A stretch of DNA of 64,000 nt from Acidobacteriota bacterium (GTDB lineage Bacteria; Acidobacteriota; Terriglobia; Terriglobales; Acidobacteriaceae): NCBI GenBank assembly GCA_021779935.1, contig JAJXZT010000048.1, positions 140,984 through 204,983 of the forward strand. The letters run 5' to 3'. The notes under the pieces are model-generated. The model had not been told where the DNA came from. It ran no database searches and worked only from the letters and a program-made list of their open reading frames with translations. Below are positions 26,408 through 34,901 of this stretch, piece after piece. Each line of letters begins with the position of its first letter. The stretch's first letter is position 1. The position numbers and the translations under genes were made by a program.

Positions 26408-28390
26408 TTAGGGCAGTTCCGCCAGCGCATACTTCGAGCCGGAAAGCTTGCGCGACTCTTCTCCTGTCAACCGGCCGCCGTGATCCTCAATCGCGAAACG
26501 ATCCACCACTTCAAGCAGCGCGCGTGACATCTTCGACATCTGTTCGGACGATGCCGCAAGTTCGGTCGAACCGGAGGACGCTTGCTGCACCATTTCGCGC
26601 ATGCGCTCCATGGCCCTGACCACCGCCTGCGCACCGCCTGCCTGTTCTTCCACCGAAGAATTGATCTCGTGCGTGATCTCGTTCAGGCGGGTAGTTGCCC
26701 GGGCGATCTGTGACGAACCATGCGATTGTTCGTTCGTGGCGGAGCCGATCTCCTGCGCGAACTTGTATACCTCGGTCACAACGTTCGATATCTTTTTGAG
26801 CGCCACGCTCAGGTCGTTTCCGAGGGTCAAGCCTTCGTCCACGATTCCCGTGCTCTTGTCCATGTTCTCCACTGCCTTGCGGGCTTCTTTCTGGATGCTC
26901 TGGATAAGTTCGGAAATTTCCTTGGTAGACTGCGCGGATTTTTCCGCCAGCTTGCGCACTTCATCTGCCACCACGGCGAAGCCCAGTCCGTGTTCTCCAG
27001 CGCGCGCTGCCTCGATGGCCGCATTCAGTGCAAGCAGGTTGGTCTGTTCGGAAATATCATCGATGACTTCGATGATCTTCCCGATATCGTCCACCCGCTT
27101 GCCGAGTTCGGCAATGATCTCCGCCGAGGAACCGATTGCGCGGTTGATGCGATTGAGGCCTTCGGTCGCTTTCTGCATCGTTCCGCTACCGCTCTGCACC
27201 TCTTCGCGCGAGCGATTGGAGATATCGAGCAACACCTTGGCGGTATCGGCCACGCGCTGAATGCTCGCGACCATCTGATCGATGGAGGCGGAGGTTTCAC
27301 TGACGCTGGACGCCTGGACCTGCGTATTCTTCACCATGTTTTGCACGTTGATACTCATTTCGTGCATCGTGCTGGTCACTTCATCGATGGCCGAAGACGA
27401 CTGCACGCCGATGCGAGCGGACTCTTCGGATGCTTCCGCAATCTGGTTCGAGCCGGCCGCAACCTGGGACGCCGAGTCACGCACGGAGCGAACGAGGTTT
27501 CGCAGCCCCTGCGTCATGCGCGAGAAGGCCAGTGAGAACGTATCGTGCTTGGATCGCGGTTCCACGTGTACGGTCAAGTCGCCGGCGGCAATGGCTTCTG
27601 AGACAGCTGCCATTTCCTTCAGGTAGTCGACCATTGCCTGGAAGCTGCGTGCCAGATCGCCGATCTCGTCGTCGCGATTTATATCAATGGTGTGGTTTAA
27701 GTCTCCAGAGGTTCCTATCTCACCCGCCACGCCGATCAACTGGCCGAGAGGTTCGACAATCGATCGCGACGTTTTTACTGCGATTGCAACTCCAAATACG
27801 AGAACGAGCAGACCTCCGATGACGATGACAATGGTAGTGAACAAGGAAGCCGACTCGTCGGATTTGCGGTGTTCTGCGAGAGTCTTCGTATTGGCGGATT
27901 CCGCTTCGTCGATCAACTTCATCGAGTTGTTGACCCACTTCTGTGGATCCAGGTTCAGATAGAAAACCTGCAGGTCGCCGACCGTCGCATTGCCAGCATC
28001 CACTTGCTTCCGCTTCTGTATCAGCGTTTGCGCAAATTGCTGGTTCCAGTCTTCCTCAGCGCTCAACAGCTTTGTCAGAGGAATCCGGATCTCGTCATTG
28101 CCGGCGGTGGCCATAGCGGCATTCAGCGAGCTCACGAGCTTCTGATATCCATCGTCGACTTGCGCCGCATCGGAGGGCGCACCGCTCAGCAGGTAGTTGC
28201 TGAGATTCAGCCGGTTCTGCATCATCCGGAATCGGATCAGTTCGTCCGCCTGCGCAATGTCCATCGAAGCGGACGCTGCAGCTCGCGTATCGTGCTCGCG
28301 CATGATGGCAAAGATGAACACCAGAAGCAGAAACGCGCAGATTCCGAGAATTGCCCCGAAGTTCAGGTAGAGCCTTTTTGCGATTGTCAT
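26408..28390 (-). CDS. methyl-accepting chemotaxis protein (4HB type)
   Basis: A 660-residue chemoreceptor. Membrane helix 1 is at about 8-30 and a periplasmic, mainly helical sensor of about 150 residues follows (31-185, four-helix-bundle-like; not identified as a specific ligand family). Membrane helix 2 is at about 186-208, HAMP at about 209-300 (two HAMP-like stretches, EIGDLARSFQAMVDYL and TFSLAFSRMTQGLRNLV), then the cytoplasmic signalling hairpin with the tip [25 protein letters not shown] and the flanking [15 protein letters not shown]. There is no C-terminal CheR-binding pentapeptide. It is the second gene of the operon, after the TonB-domain gene. Confidence 0.95.
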   Translation of the reverse strand: MTIAKRLYLNFGAILGICAFLLLVFIFAIMREHDTRAAASASMDIAQADELIRFRMMQNRLNLSNYLLSGAPSDAAQVDDGYQKLVSSLNAAMATAGNDEIRIPLTKLLSAEEDWNQQFAQTLIQKRKQVDAGNATVGDLQVFYLNLDPQKWVNNSMKLIDEAESANTKTLAEHRKSDESASLFTTIVIVIGGLLVLVFGVAIAVKTSRSIVEPLGQLIGVAGEIGTSGDLNHTIDINRDDEIGDLARSFQAMVDYLKEMAAVSEAIAAGDLTVHVEPRSKHDTFSLAFSRMTQGLRNLVRSVRDSASQVAAGSNQIAEASEESARIGVQSSSAIDEVTSTMHEMSINVQNMVKNTQVQASSVSETSASIDQMVASIQRVADTAKVLLDISNRSREEVQSGSGTMQKATEGLNRINRAIGSSAEIIAELGKRVDDIGKIIEVIDDISEQTNLLALNAAIEAARAGEHGLGFAVVADEVRKLAEKSAQSTKEISELIQSIQKEARKAVENMDKSTGIVDEGLTLGNDLSVALKKISNVVTEVYKFAQEIGSATNEQSHGSSQIARATTRLNEITHEINSSVEEQAGGAQAVVRAMERMREMVQQASSGSTELAASSEQMSKMSRALLEVVDRFAIEDHGGRLTGEESRKLSGSKYALAELP

Positions 28391-28484
28391 CTGTCAATAC
28401 CTCCACGGACCGTTGCTCGACCAGTACATTGACCGGGAGCGAGGTGCCGGCACAGCCTGTTGAGCGTACGGGTGGTGGTCGAGT

Positions 28485-28838
28485 TCATTCGTTGTTGTTG
28501 TTGAAGTCAAAGGCAACGACCTCAGTCGTTTCCTTGCTTGCCGGTTCATACTTCCATCTCTTCAGCGCATCGAGCGCTGCATTTATCAGCATGGGATGTC
28601 CGCCGAGGACCTTTGTCGCCACCACGGACCCGGATGCGTTCACCGTGGCTTGGATTCGCACCACGCCCGAGATGCCCATCCGTTTTGCCATGTCGGGGTA
28701 TATCGGCTTCACCCTGACTTTTACCTTGCGTCCTGCATCCTGCTGGCACGATGCCACCGGGGTGAAGGCCGAGCCGAGTACGAGAAACCCAAGAATCGAA
28801 ACTAGCAACCAGCGCCGTGCCTTAACAACACTGAACAC
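28485..28838 (-). CDS. TonB C-terminal-domain lipoprotein
   Basis: A 117-residue exported protein starting at GTG 28838 with AGGAGG upstream. The leader (residues 1-30) ends in the lipobox-like VASC (C31), so it may be acylated. The remainder is a stand-alone TonB_C domain: VKPIYPDMAKRMGISGVVRI, V-N-A-S-G-S-V, GHPMLINAALDALKRWKYEPA, typical of energy-transducer C-termini. It lacks the membrane helix plus proline spacer of true TonB and so cannot energise a receptor by itself in the usual way. It is the first gene of the chemosensory operon, 94 bases before the MCP, downstream of a sigma-54 promoter candidate. Confidence 0.85.
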   Translation of the reverse strand: MFSVVKARRWLLVSILGFLVLGSAFTPVASCQQDAGRKVKVRVKPIYPDMAKRMGISGVVRIQATVNASGSVVATKVLGGHPMLINAALDALKRWKYEPASKETTEVVAFDFNNNNE

Positions 28839-28875
28839 AGCCCCTCCTACATGCGGAAAATTCCAGCCTATCTAG

Positions 28876-28891
28876 TGCACGAACTTTGCCA
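28876..28891 (-). promoter_or_regulatory. sigma-54 promoter candidate, leftward chemosensory operon
   Basis: Read leftward: TGGCAAAGTTCGTGCA. The invariant GG (-24) and GC (-12) are separated by exactly 10 bases, as RpoN-RNA polymerase requires. The predicted start point (about 28865) gives a short leader that contains the AGGAGG of the TonB-domain gene. Confidence 0.6.
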
Positions 28892-28983
28892 GCCCTTCCC
28901 AGACCTGAAGTTTTTTCGTAAGTCATTGAAAATAATAAGTCTATTAAATAGGCAGGATCGGGAAATTCCCAACTGTATACAAT

Positions 28984-29094
28984 TGAGTCTCACAGTGGAG
29001 CGATTCACGGCCGCAAATGTATCTCATCATGATACGCAAGTAAGAATTACGACGGTTACCTCCCTCCGTTCCATTTACCTTGACTCAAATTGAG
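28984..29094. promoter_or_regulatory. TGAG/CTCA dyads in the divergent promoter region
   Basis: The 310 bases between the TonB-domain gene and the kinase gene hold TGAG-T-CTCA (28984-28992) and CTCAA-A-TTGAG (29084-29094). The first lies about 100 bases upstream of the leftward -24/-12 element, a usual distance for activator binding. Similar half-sites occur upstream of the H-box gene (34733-34754). No gene is seen in the region. Confidence 0.35.
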
Positions 29095-29148
29095 AATTCG
29101 AGCTAGTTTTGCAGTTTGTTACTGCAAGATCTGGAACCGATCCCGAAC

Positions 29149-32100
29149 ATGCAAGACCACACTGATCCCTCAAGTTCGCCGTCTACGGCAAGTTCTCATT
29201 TCTCGCTACTTGCGACGGTGTCGTCCGCACTGGAGAAAGGGGCTTCGGTTGCTGAGGTCGCCAAATTGTTCTGTGCCAGCGCGAAAAAGGATCTTGAGGC
29301 GGCCGGGGTTTATTACTGGCAATCTGTATCCATCGGATTGGTTTTCATCGCCACTACAGACACGGACAAAGAGGCCGAATCTCATCGTGAGCAGCGGTCA
29401 TCCTCTACGCGATCTGCTGCGGAAGAGGCGGCGAGGTCAAAGAAAGTTGTCCATTCTGCCGATACGTTCTCCTCGGAATTGGTGCTGGCGGTGCCGATGG
29501 TGGCCGGTGGCAGGGTGACCGGAGTGGTCGCTTATCGTCACCCCGGCAACCCGGACACGAGCGCTGGATTTTACGAGAAGGCGATCGTCTTAACGGAGCA
29601 GTTTGCGGCTCTGATGGAAACGGCCCGTCTGACGCGTGAGTTAAACCAGGCGCAGCGGCGGGCGGAGGTGATGATTGAGTGCGCCTCCGAACTCTATGCC
29701 AATCCCGATATTCAGGCTGTGCGCGAAACCCTGGTGCGCAGGGTGCAGGACCTGCTCGCCGCCGAACTGGTTGCCCTGCTCGAGCAGAAGAATGGCGGGT
29801 GGTCGCTCATTTCAGTGGTTGGGTCGGAGGCAGGGGGGTCGCTCCGCTACGATGCCGCATCGCTAAGTCGCTTTGCGGCCAGGCACGCCGGTGTTTCTAG
29901 TCTCGACTTTCCGCTGATTGTCGAAATTAATAACAAGGAGGACGAACTTCCGCTGATTCGATCGGGGCAGGTAATGGTTGCGCCGGTCAATGCGGGTTCC
30001 GTTCGCTGGCTGCTTATCATCCATGGCGGAGCATCCCACAAGTTCACTCAGCAGGACATCTCGCAGGTGCGCGCTGTTTCTGGAATCGGCGCGTTCGCGA
30101 TTCATAATGTCGAGCTTTTTTCCACCAGCCGTGCACAGGCCCGGGAACTCCAACAACTTTTAGACATAGCCACGGAACTCGGGAGCATTGAACAACTGGA
30201 TCCATTTCTGGAGCGATTCAGTTTGCGAGCGGCGGAGTTTCTGGGCTTTCGGCGTGCCTTCATCGCCATTGTGGAGCAGGACAACCAATGCCGCGTCCGG
30301 TGCTACTGCGAGGAAGGAGCGATTGTTCCGCTCGTCATTGAACTTCCACCGGCGCTCCAGGGCAGAATCCTCAGGCTTGGCGACGTTTTCTGGACAGACC
30401 TGGCGAAGGACAAAGAAGGAATCGATCGGCGCTTCCTCGAAGAACTCGGTGTCAATCAACTGATCGCGGCTCCTTTACGCGGTTCGGATGGGCGTGTCCT
30501 CGGTATCCTGGGTGTGCTCGACCGTCGCGATGGCGCCGCCATCGGCCCGGAAGACATACGCCGGGCGCGCGCCCTGGCCGCGGAGATCGCCGTTGTTCTA
30601 CAAGCCGCGCAGAGCCTCCACCTGGCACAGGAAAATCGCCAGCGTGCGGAAGCTCTTATGTCGCTTGCCTTCGAACTGCGTTCCAGTATGCGGCTGCCCG
30701 AGCTGGCAAATTCTTTGAGCCGCCGAGCCATGGAATTGCTCGGCGGGAACGCGGCGGCGCTGGCACTGTCACGCGCGGGTCTGCTGGAAACAGTCTTCCT
30801 CTATAGTGGCGCGGACAATGAAGACCGCAGGCATATCCGTGGACTCAACACAGTTCTCTCGGAGTTGTCTGAAAAAAGCGCGGAAGCGCTGCAATGGGGG
30901 AGCGGCAGGGAAATGCTCGGAGACGAAGTTGCCGCTGCGCTGGACTGGGAGGATGTCGCAATTGCGCGCCTTGCCGGCACCGAAGGGCAATTCCTTGGCT
31001 ATCTGTGCGTGGCCAATCGTGGGCGTGACCTGGATGCACTCGATCGCAATATGTTCCGTGCTCTTGCCGGACATGCGTCGGTTGCGCTCGATAACGCCCG
31101 GCTTTTCACGCTCATCGCCCAGTCGAACAATCAATGGATTGAGATTTTCGACGCCATCACGGACTTCATCGTCGTCCATGACCGCAATCACCGCGTTCTA
31201 CGTATCAATCGAAGCATGGCCGAATTCATTGGCGTGCGCCCGGCGGAATTGCTTGGCGTCAGCATGCGCGCCGTGATGGCCATGGCCCTCGATCTCGGAC
31301 CGGAACCGTGCCCGTTCTGCCGCGTGACTCCTGGCGAGGCCGACGAGTTTCTCCATCCTGTGCTCGAACGCACATACCTCGTTTCCACCTCGCGCCTGCG
31401 CGGCTCGCTCGACGATGGTACTCAAACCATCCATGTCCTGAAGGATGTCACGGACCGTCGAGAAGCCGAGCGAAGGTATCGCGAGTTGTTCGAGAACATT
31501 CAGGAAGGGCTATTCTTCTCAACCCCGGATGGCCGCTTCCTTGAAGTGAATGACGCGCTGGTCCGGATGCTTGGCTACAACAATCGCGAGGAACTTCTCC
31601 AGGTCGATATTCCTAATGCTCTTTATATGACTCCTGAGCATCGGGCGGTCTTCAGTCGCGAACTGGAATCGAAAGGCGCGATGCGCAACTATGAAGAAGT
31701 GCTGCGCAAGAAGGACGGCTCGTTCATCTATACCCTGCAGAATGCCTTCGCGCTCACGGACGCCAAGGGGAAAGTCATCCAGTATCGCGGCGTTATGCTC
31801 GACATCACCGACCTCAAGACCTTCCAGGCAGAGCTGCAACGTCAGCGCGATTTCAACGCGAAAATCCTGAACAACACGCAGAGTCTGATTATCGTCGGCG
31901 ACACAGCCGGCTTAGTGAGCTTCGCGAACCGCCGCTGCTATGAGATCGGCGGATATCGTTCTGGCGACCTGGTTGGGCGGCGTCTCTCCGAACTTGTCGC
32001 GAAGGAAAAGCGCGATGTAGTCGACGAAGCCATCGCGCAAACCCTGGTGGGGCAGCAGGTGGACAACCTGGAACTACCGTTGCTTCTCGCCGGCGACCGG

Positions 32101-32937
32101 GTTGGCCAGTTCTCGGTGAACCTGAGTCCGATGCGCGACGAGCAGGGCCAAGTGACATCGATCGTCGTCGTCATGAGCGACATCACCGATGCCGCTGTCT
32201 TGCAGGCCAAGCTGATGCATACCGAAAAGATGGCTGCCGTCGGACAGTTGGTATCCGGCGTGGCTCACGAGGTCAATAATCCGCTCACGGCGATCCTCGG
32301 TTTTGCCGATCTGCTGGCGCAGCAGGATACCTTCCCGGCGGATGCGAAAGCGAATCTTGAAATCATCATCCAGGAAGCGCAGCGCACGCGGCAGATCGTC
32401 CAGAATCTGCTCCGCTTTGCCCGCCAGATGCCGCCGCAGCGCGAGCCGCTTCAGATCAACGAACTCTTGCGCCGCACCGTCCAACTGCGCGCCTATGATC
32501 TCTCGAACCACGGCATCGAGGTGATTGAGCAATACGGTGATCTGCCGGACATTGTGGGCGACTCCCAGCAGCTCCAGCAGGTATTTCTCAACATCCTGAA
32601 CAACGCCTACGACGCGGTGCGTGAGATCGAGGGTGCCGGCAGAATCGAGATCGTGACTACATATCGCGATGACATGGTGGAAATTAGTTTTGCCGACAAC
32701 GGTCCGGGCGTGAAGGCGCCGGAGCGGATATTTGATCCCTTCTATACCACCAAGGCCGTTGGAAAGGGCACTGGCCTCGGGCTGAGCATCTGTTATGGAA
32801 TCGTGCGCGAACACGGAGGCGAGATCGGCTGCGCAAATCGTACGACTGGCGGAGGAGCGATGTTCACACTCCGGTTGCCAAGGGAAGCGCCGACCGAACC
32901 ACAGGTTGAGTTTGCCAACGGGATAGGGAACGCATGA
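29149..32937 (+). CDS. soluble multi-GAF, multi-PAS sensor histidine kinase
   Basis: A 1262-residue cytoplasmic kinase with no membrane helix. Reading along it: four GAF-like regions (about 20-170, 195-325, 340-490 and 510-660; LVLAVPMVAGGRVTGVVAYRH and LIAAPLRGSDGRVLGILGVLD are typical), three PAS domains (about 670-770, 775-895 and 900-1015), then the HisKA box MAAVGQLVSGVAHEVNNPLTAILG with the phospho-accepting His, and an ATPase with N, G1 (DNGPGV) and G2 (GTGLGLSICYGIV) boxes. ATG 29149 is taken as the start; the TTG at 29116 is an alternative. It overlaps the downstream receiver by ATGA, so kinase, receiver and sigma-54 activator form one signalling operon. Confidence 0.9.
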   Translation: MQDHTDPSSSPSTASSHFSLLATVSSALEKGASVAEVAKLFCASAKKDLEAAGVYYWQSVSIGLVFIATTDTDKEAESHREQRSSSTRSAAEEAARSKKVVHSADTFSSELVLAVPMVAGGRVTGVVAYRHPGNPDTSAGFYEKAIVLTEQFAALMETARLTRELNQAQRRAEVMIECASELYANPDIQAVRETLVRRVQDLLAAELVALLEQKNGGWSLISVVGSEAGGSLRYDAASLSRFAARHAGVSSLDFPLIVEINNKEDELPLIRSGQVMVAPVNAGSVRWLLIIHGGASHKFTQQDISQVRAVSGIGAFAIHNVELFSTSRAQARELQQLLDIATELGSIEQLDPFLERFSLRAAEFLGFRRAFIAIVEQDNQCRVRCYCEEGAIVPLVIELPPALQGRILRLGDVFWTDLAKDKEGIDRRFLEELGVNQLIAAPLRGSDGRVLGILGVLDRRDGAAIGPEDIRRARALAAEIAVVLQAAQSLHLAQENRQRAEALMSLAFELRSSMRLPELANSLSRRAMELLGGNAAALALSRAGLLETVFLYSGADNEDRRHIRGLNTVLSELSEKSAEALQWGSGREMLGDEVAAALDWEDVAIARLAGTEGQFLGYLCVANRGRDLDALDRNMFRALAGHASVALDNARLFTLIAQSNNQWIEIFDAITDFIVVHDRNHRVLRINRSMAEFIGVRPAELLGVSMRAVMAMALDLGPEPCPFCRVTPGEADEFLHPVLERTYLVSTSRLRGSLDDGTQTIHVLKDVTDRREAERRYRELFENIQEGLFFSTPDGRFLEVNDALVRMLGYNNREELLQVDIPNALYMTPEHRAVFSRELESKGAMRNYEEVLRKKDGSFIYTLQNAFALTDAKGKVIQYRGVMLDITDLKTFQAELQRQRDFNAKILNNTQSLIIVGDTAGLVSFANRRCYEIGGYRSGDLVGRRLSELVAKEKRDVVDEAIAQTLVGQQVDNLELPLLLAGDRVGQFSVNLSPMRDEQGQVTSIVVVMSDITDAAVLQAKLMHTEKMAAVGQLVSGVAHEVNNPLTAILGFADLLAQQDTFPADAKANLEIIIQEAQRTRQIVQNLLRFARQMPPQREPLQINELLRRTVQLRAYDLSNHGIEVIEQYGDLPDIVGDSQQLQQVFLNILNNAYDAVREIEGAGRIEIVTTYRDDMVEISFADNGPGVKAPERIFDPFYTTKAVGKGTGLGLSICYGIVREHGGEIGCANRTTGGGAMFTLRLPREAPTEPQVEFANGIGNA

Positions 32938-33326
32938 GCACATCCGGTAATCCGCTTCCCATTCTTGTGATTGAGGATGAGCCGTCGGTGATGGCTTATA
33001 TCTGCACCGCGCTCACGCGGATGGGATACAACGTTGCATGTGCAGCATCCGGCGGCAAGGCACTGGAGATGCTGAACGGCGGCGGATTTTTCGGGGTCAT
33101 CTCGGACATGAGAATGCCCGGCGACATCGACGGCGCCGACATATACGACTGGCTTTTCGAGCATGATCCCAAGCTGGCGAGCCGTTTGTTTTTTATCACA
33201 GGCGACACCATGAATCCCGATACCGCTGCCGCGCTTGAGCGCACCGGTGTGCCTTACATCGAAAAGCCGTTTCGGGTCGAACCTCTCATTGAGCTGGTGA
33301 AAAAAGTGATAGGAGTGCCGGGATGA
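32934..33326 (+). CDS. stand-alone receiver protein
   Basis: A 130-residue CheY-like receiver with a complete site: E14/D15 acidic pair, D58 in ISDMRMPG, T in FITGDT and K in YIEKPFRVEPL. It overlaps both neighbours by 4 bases, between the large kinase and the sigma-54 activator, so it is probably phosphorylated by that kinase and may act as sink or relay. Confidence 0.9.
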   Translation: MSTSGNPLPILVIEDEPSVMAYICTALTRMGYNVACAASGGKALEMLNGGGFFGVISDMRMPGDIDGADIYDWLFEHDPKLASRLFFITGDTMNPDTAAALERTGVPYIEKPFRVEPLIELVKKVIGVPG

Positions 33327-34729
33327 CAGACGAGTTCCATGTGGATTGTCTAGTCGTCGATGACCAGCAAAGCATCCGCAAGCTCTGCTCCACTATAGGC
33401 AAGAGCCTGGGATTCTCCTGCAGCGAGGCCGAAAGCGCGGAGGCAGCACTCTCCATGCTTGACTCCGTTTCGCCCAATATCATCCTCGTAGATCTGCGGA
33501 TGGCGCAGATGTCCGGCCTGGAGTTTCTCGCCGAGGTGAAGAAGCGTTCCCCACATACCGAAGTCGCCATCATGACCGGTTTTGGTTCTATTGAGAGCGC
33601 CGTTCAGGCCATGAAGCTCGGCGCTTATGACTACGTCACCAAGCCTTTTCGCGTCGACGAAATGAAGCTGGTCCTGCAACGCATGGCGGAAAAAGTCCGC
33701 CTCGTCGCGGAGATCGAATATCTCCGCGAGCGCTTTGCCACGGAGACGCAGTTGCACGGCATCGTTGGCACCCATGCCCGTATTCAGGAAATCCTGAAGA
33801 TGATCGCGCGGCTTAAGGACACCCGTACCCCGGTCCTGATCACGGGAGAGAGCGGCACCGGTAAAGAGTTGGTCGCGCGCGCCATTCATTTTCGCGGAAT
33901 GTTCTCCAAGCGTCCCTTCGTTGCCGTAGATTGCGGTGCGCTGGTTCCCAGCCTGATTGAAAGTGAACTCTTCGGACACGAGAGAGGAGCGTTTACCGGC
34001 GCAGTACGCGAGAAGCAGGGACTCTTCCCAGCCGCTAACGGAGGCACCATTTTCCTCGACGAGATTGGAGAATTGCCTCTCGATATGCAGGCCAAATTAC
34101 TGCGCGTTCTGCAGGAAAAGGAGGTGCGCCCCGTCGGCAGCAACAGGTCCGCACATGTCGATGTGCGAGTCATCGCCGCCACCAATCGGGACCTTGAAAA
34201 GGCCTATCAGGAAGGCACTTTCCGCAAAGACCTCTACTTCCGCTTGAATGTAGTGACTGTCCATCTGCCCTCGCTGCGCGAACACAAATCTGATCTTCCG
34301 GCACTCGCCCAGTGGTTCCTCGACCGCTTTGCCCCCGACTCCGGCATACAGATTTCTAATGCAGCCCTCACCGCCATGATGCGCTACGACTGGCCGGGCA
34401 ATGTTCGAGAGCTGGAAAACTGTATGGAGCGCGCCATTGCGCTTGGCGCCGGTCATGAGATTGGGGTCGCGGATCTCCCCGCTTCGTTGCGCGGTGAATC
34501 GACAACGGAAACGAATACGGTGTTGCCCGCCTCCTTTCCCACGACGGATTTGGAAGAGCTCGAAAAGGATACGATTCAACGAGTCTTCGACGAGGTCAAT
34601 GGTGATAAAGCCATGGCCGGCCAGCTCCTCGGAATCTCCCGCGCAACGCTCTATCGGAAGATCAAGCGTTATGAAATCAAACTGCGATCAGACGGCTCTC
34701 CTCTGCCTCCATCTGTTCCAGAATCGTAA
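33323..34729 (+). CDS. NtrC-family sigma-54-dependent response regulator
   Basis: A 468-residue enhancer-binding protein. The receiver spans 1-125 with D57 in ILVDLRMAQMSG. The AAA+ domain spans about 145-375 with Walker A GESGTGKE, the sigma-54 contact loop GAFTGA (in HERGAFTGAVREKQG) and Walker B GGTIFLDEIGEL. The C-terminal Fis-type helix-turn-helix is at about 420-460 (DKAMAGQLLGISRATLYRKIKRY). It needs RpoN, so its targets must have -24/-12 promoters; three candidates lie nearby (28876, 34826 and 35660). It is the third gene of the kinase operon. Confidence 0.95.
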   Translation: MTDEFHVDCLVVDDQQSIRKLCSTIGKSLGFSCSEAESAEAALSMLDSVSPNIILVDLRMAQMSGLEFLAEVKKRSPHTEVAIMTGFGSIESAVQAMKLGAYDYVTKPFRVDEMKLVLQRMAEKVRLVAEIEYLRERFATETQLHGIVGTHARIQEILKMIARLKDTRTPVLITGESGTGKELVARAIHFRGMFSKRPFVAVDCGALVPSLIESELFGHERGAFTGAVREKQGLFPAANGGTIFLDEIGELPLDMQAKLLRVLQEKEVRPVGSNRSAHVDVRVIAATNRDLEKAYQEGTFRKDLYFRLNVVTVHLPSLREHKSDLPALAQWFLDRFAPDSGIQISNAALTAMMRYDWPGNVRELENCMERAIALGAGHEIGVADLPASLRGESTTETNTVLPASFPTTDLEELEKDTIQRVFDEVNGDKAMAGQLLGISRATLYRKIKRYEIKLRSDGSPLPPSVPES

Positions 34730-34732
34730 TCA

Positions 34733-34754
34733 TTGCGTCTCACTATTGAGACAA
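34733..34754. promoter_or_regulatory. GTCTCA-N4-TGAGAC dyad, activator-site candidate
   Basis: TTG-c-GTCTCA-CTAT-TGAGAC-AA: a perfect 6-base dyad extended to nine pairs with one bulge, four bases after the activator stop codon and about 72 bases upstream of the -24 element at 34826. It could be an enhancer site or a weak hairpin; there is no T-run, so it is a poor terminator. Confidence 0.4.
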
Positions 34755-34825
34755 TCTCGCCGGATCAGCTTGTGCAAAATTGAGAAGTTCATTATTTTCC
34801 AATGACATACGAGATCACTGGACTG

Positions 34826-34841
34826 TGGCGAGTCAGGTGCA
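34826..34841 (+). promoter_or_regulatory. sigma-54 promoter candidate for the H-box gene
   Basis: TGGCGAGTCAGGTGCA: GG and GC separated by 10 bases. The predicted start point (about 34852) lies 50 bases ahead of GTG 34902. Confidence 0.5.
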
Positions 34842-34901
34842 TCTGCTTCCCCGGAGAGTTTCATACTCAATATTCATCAGGCTTCGTTTCGGGGTACCCC
34901 A

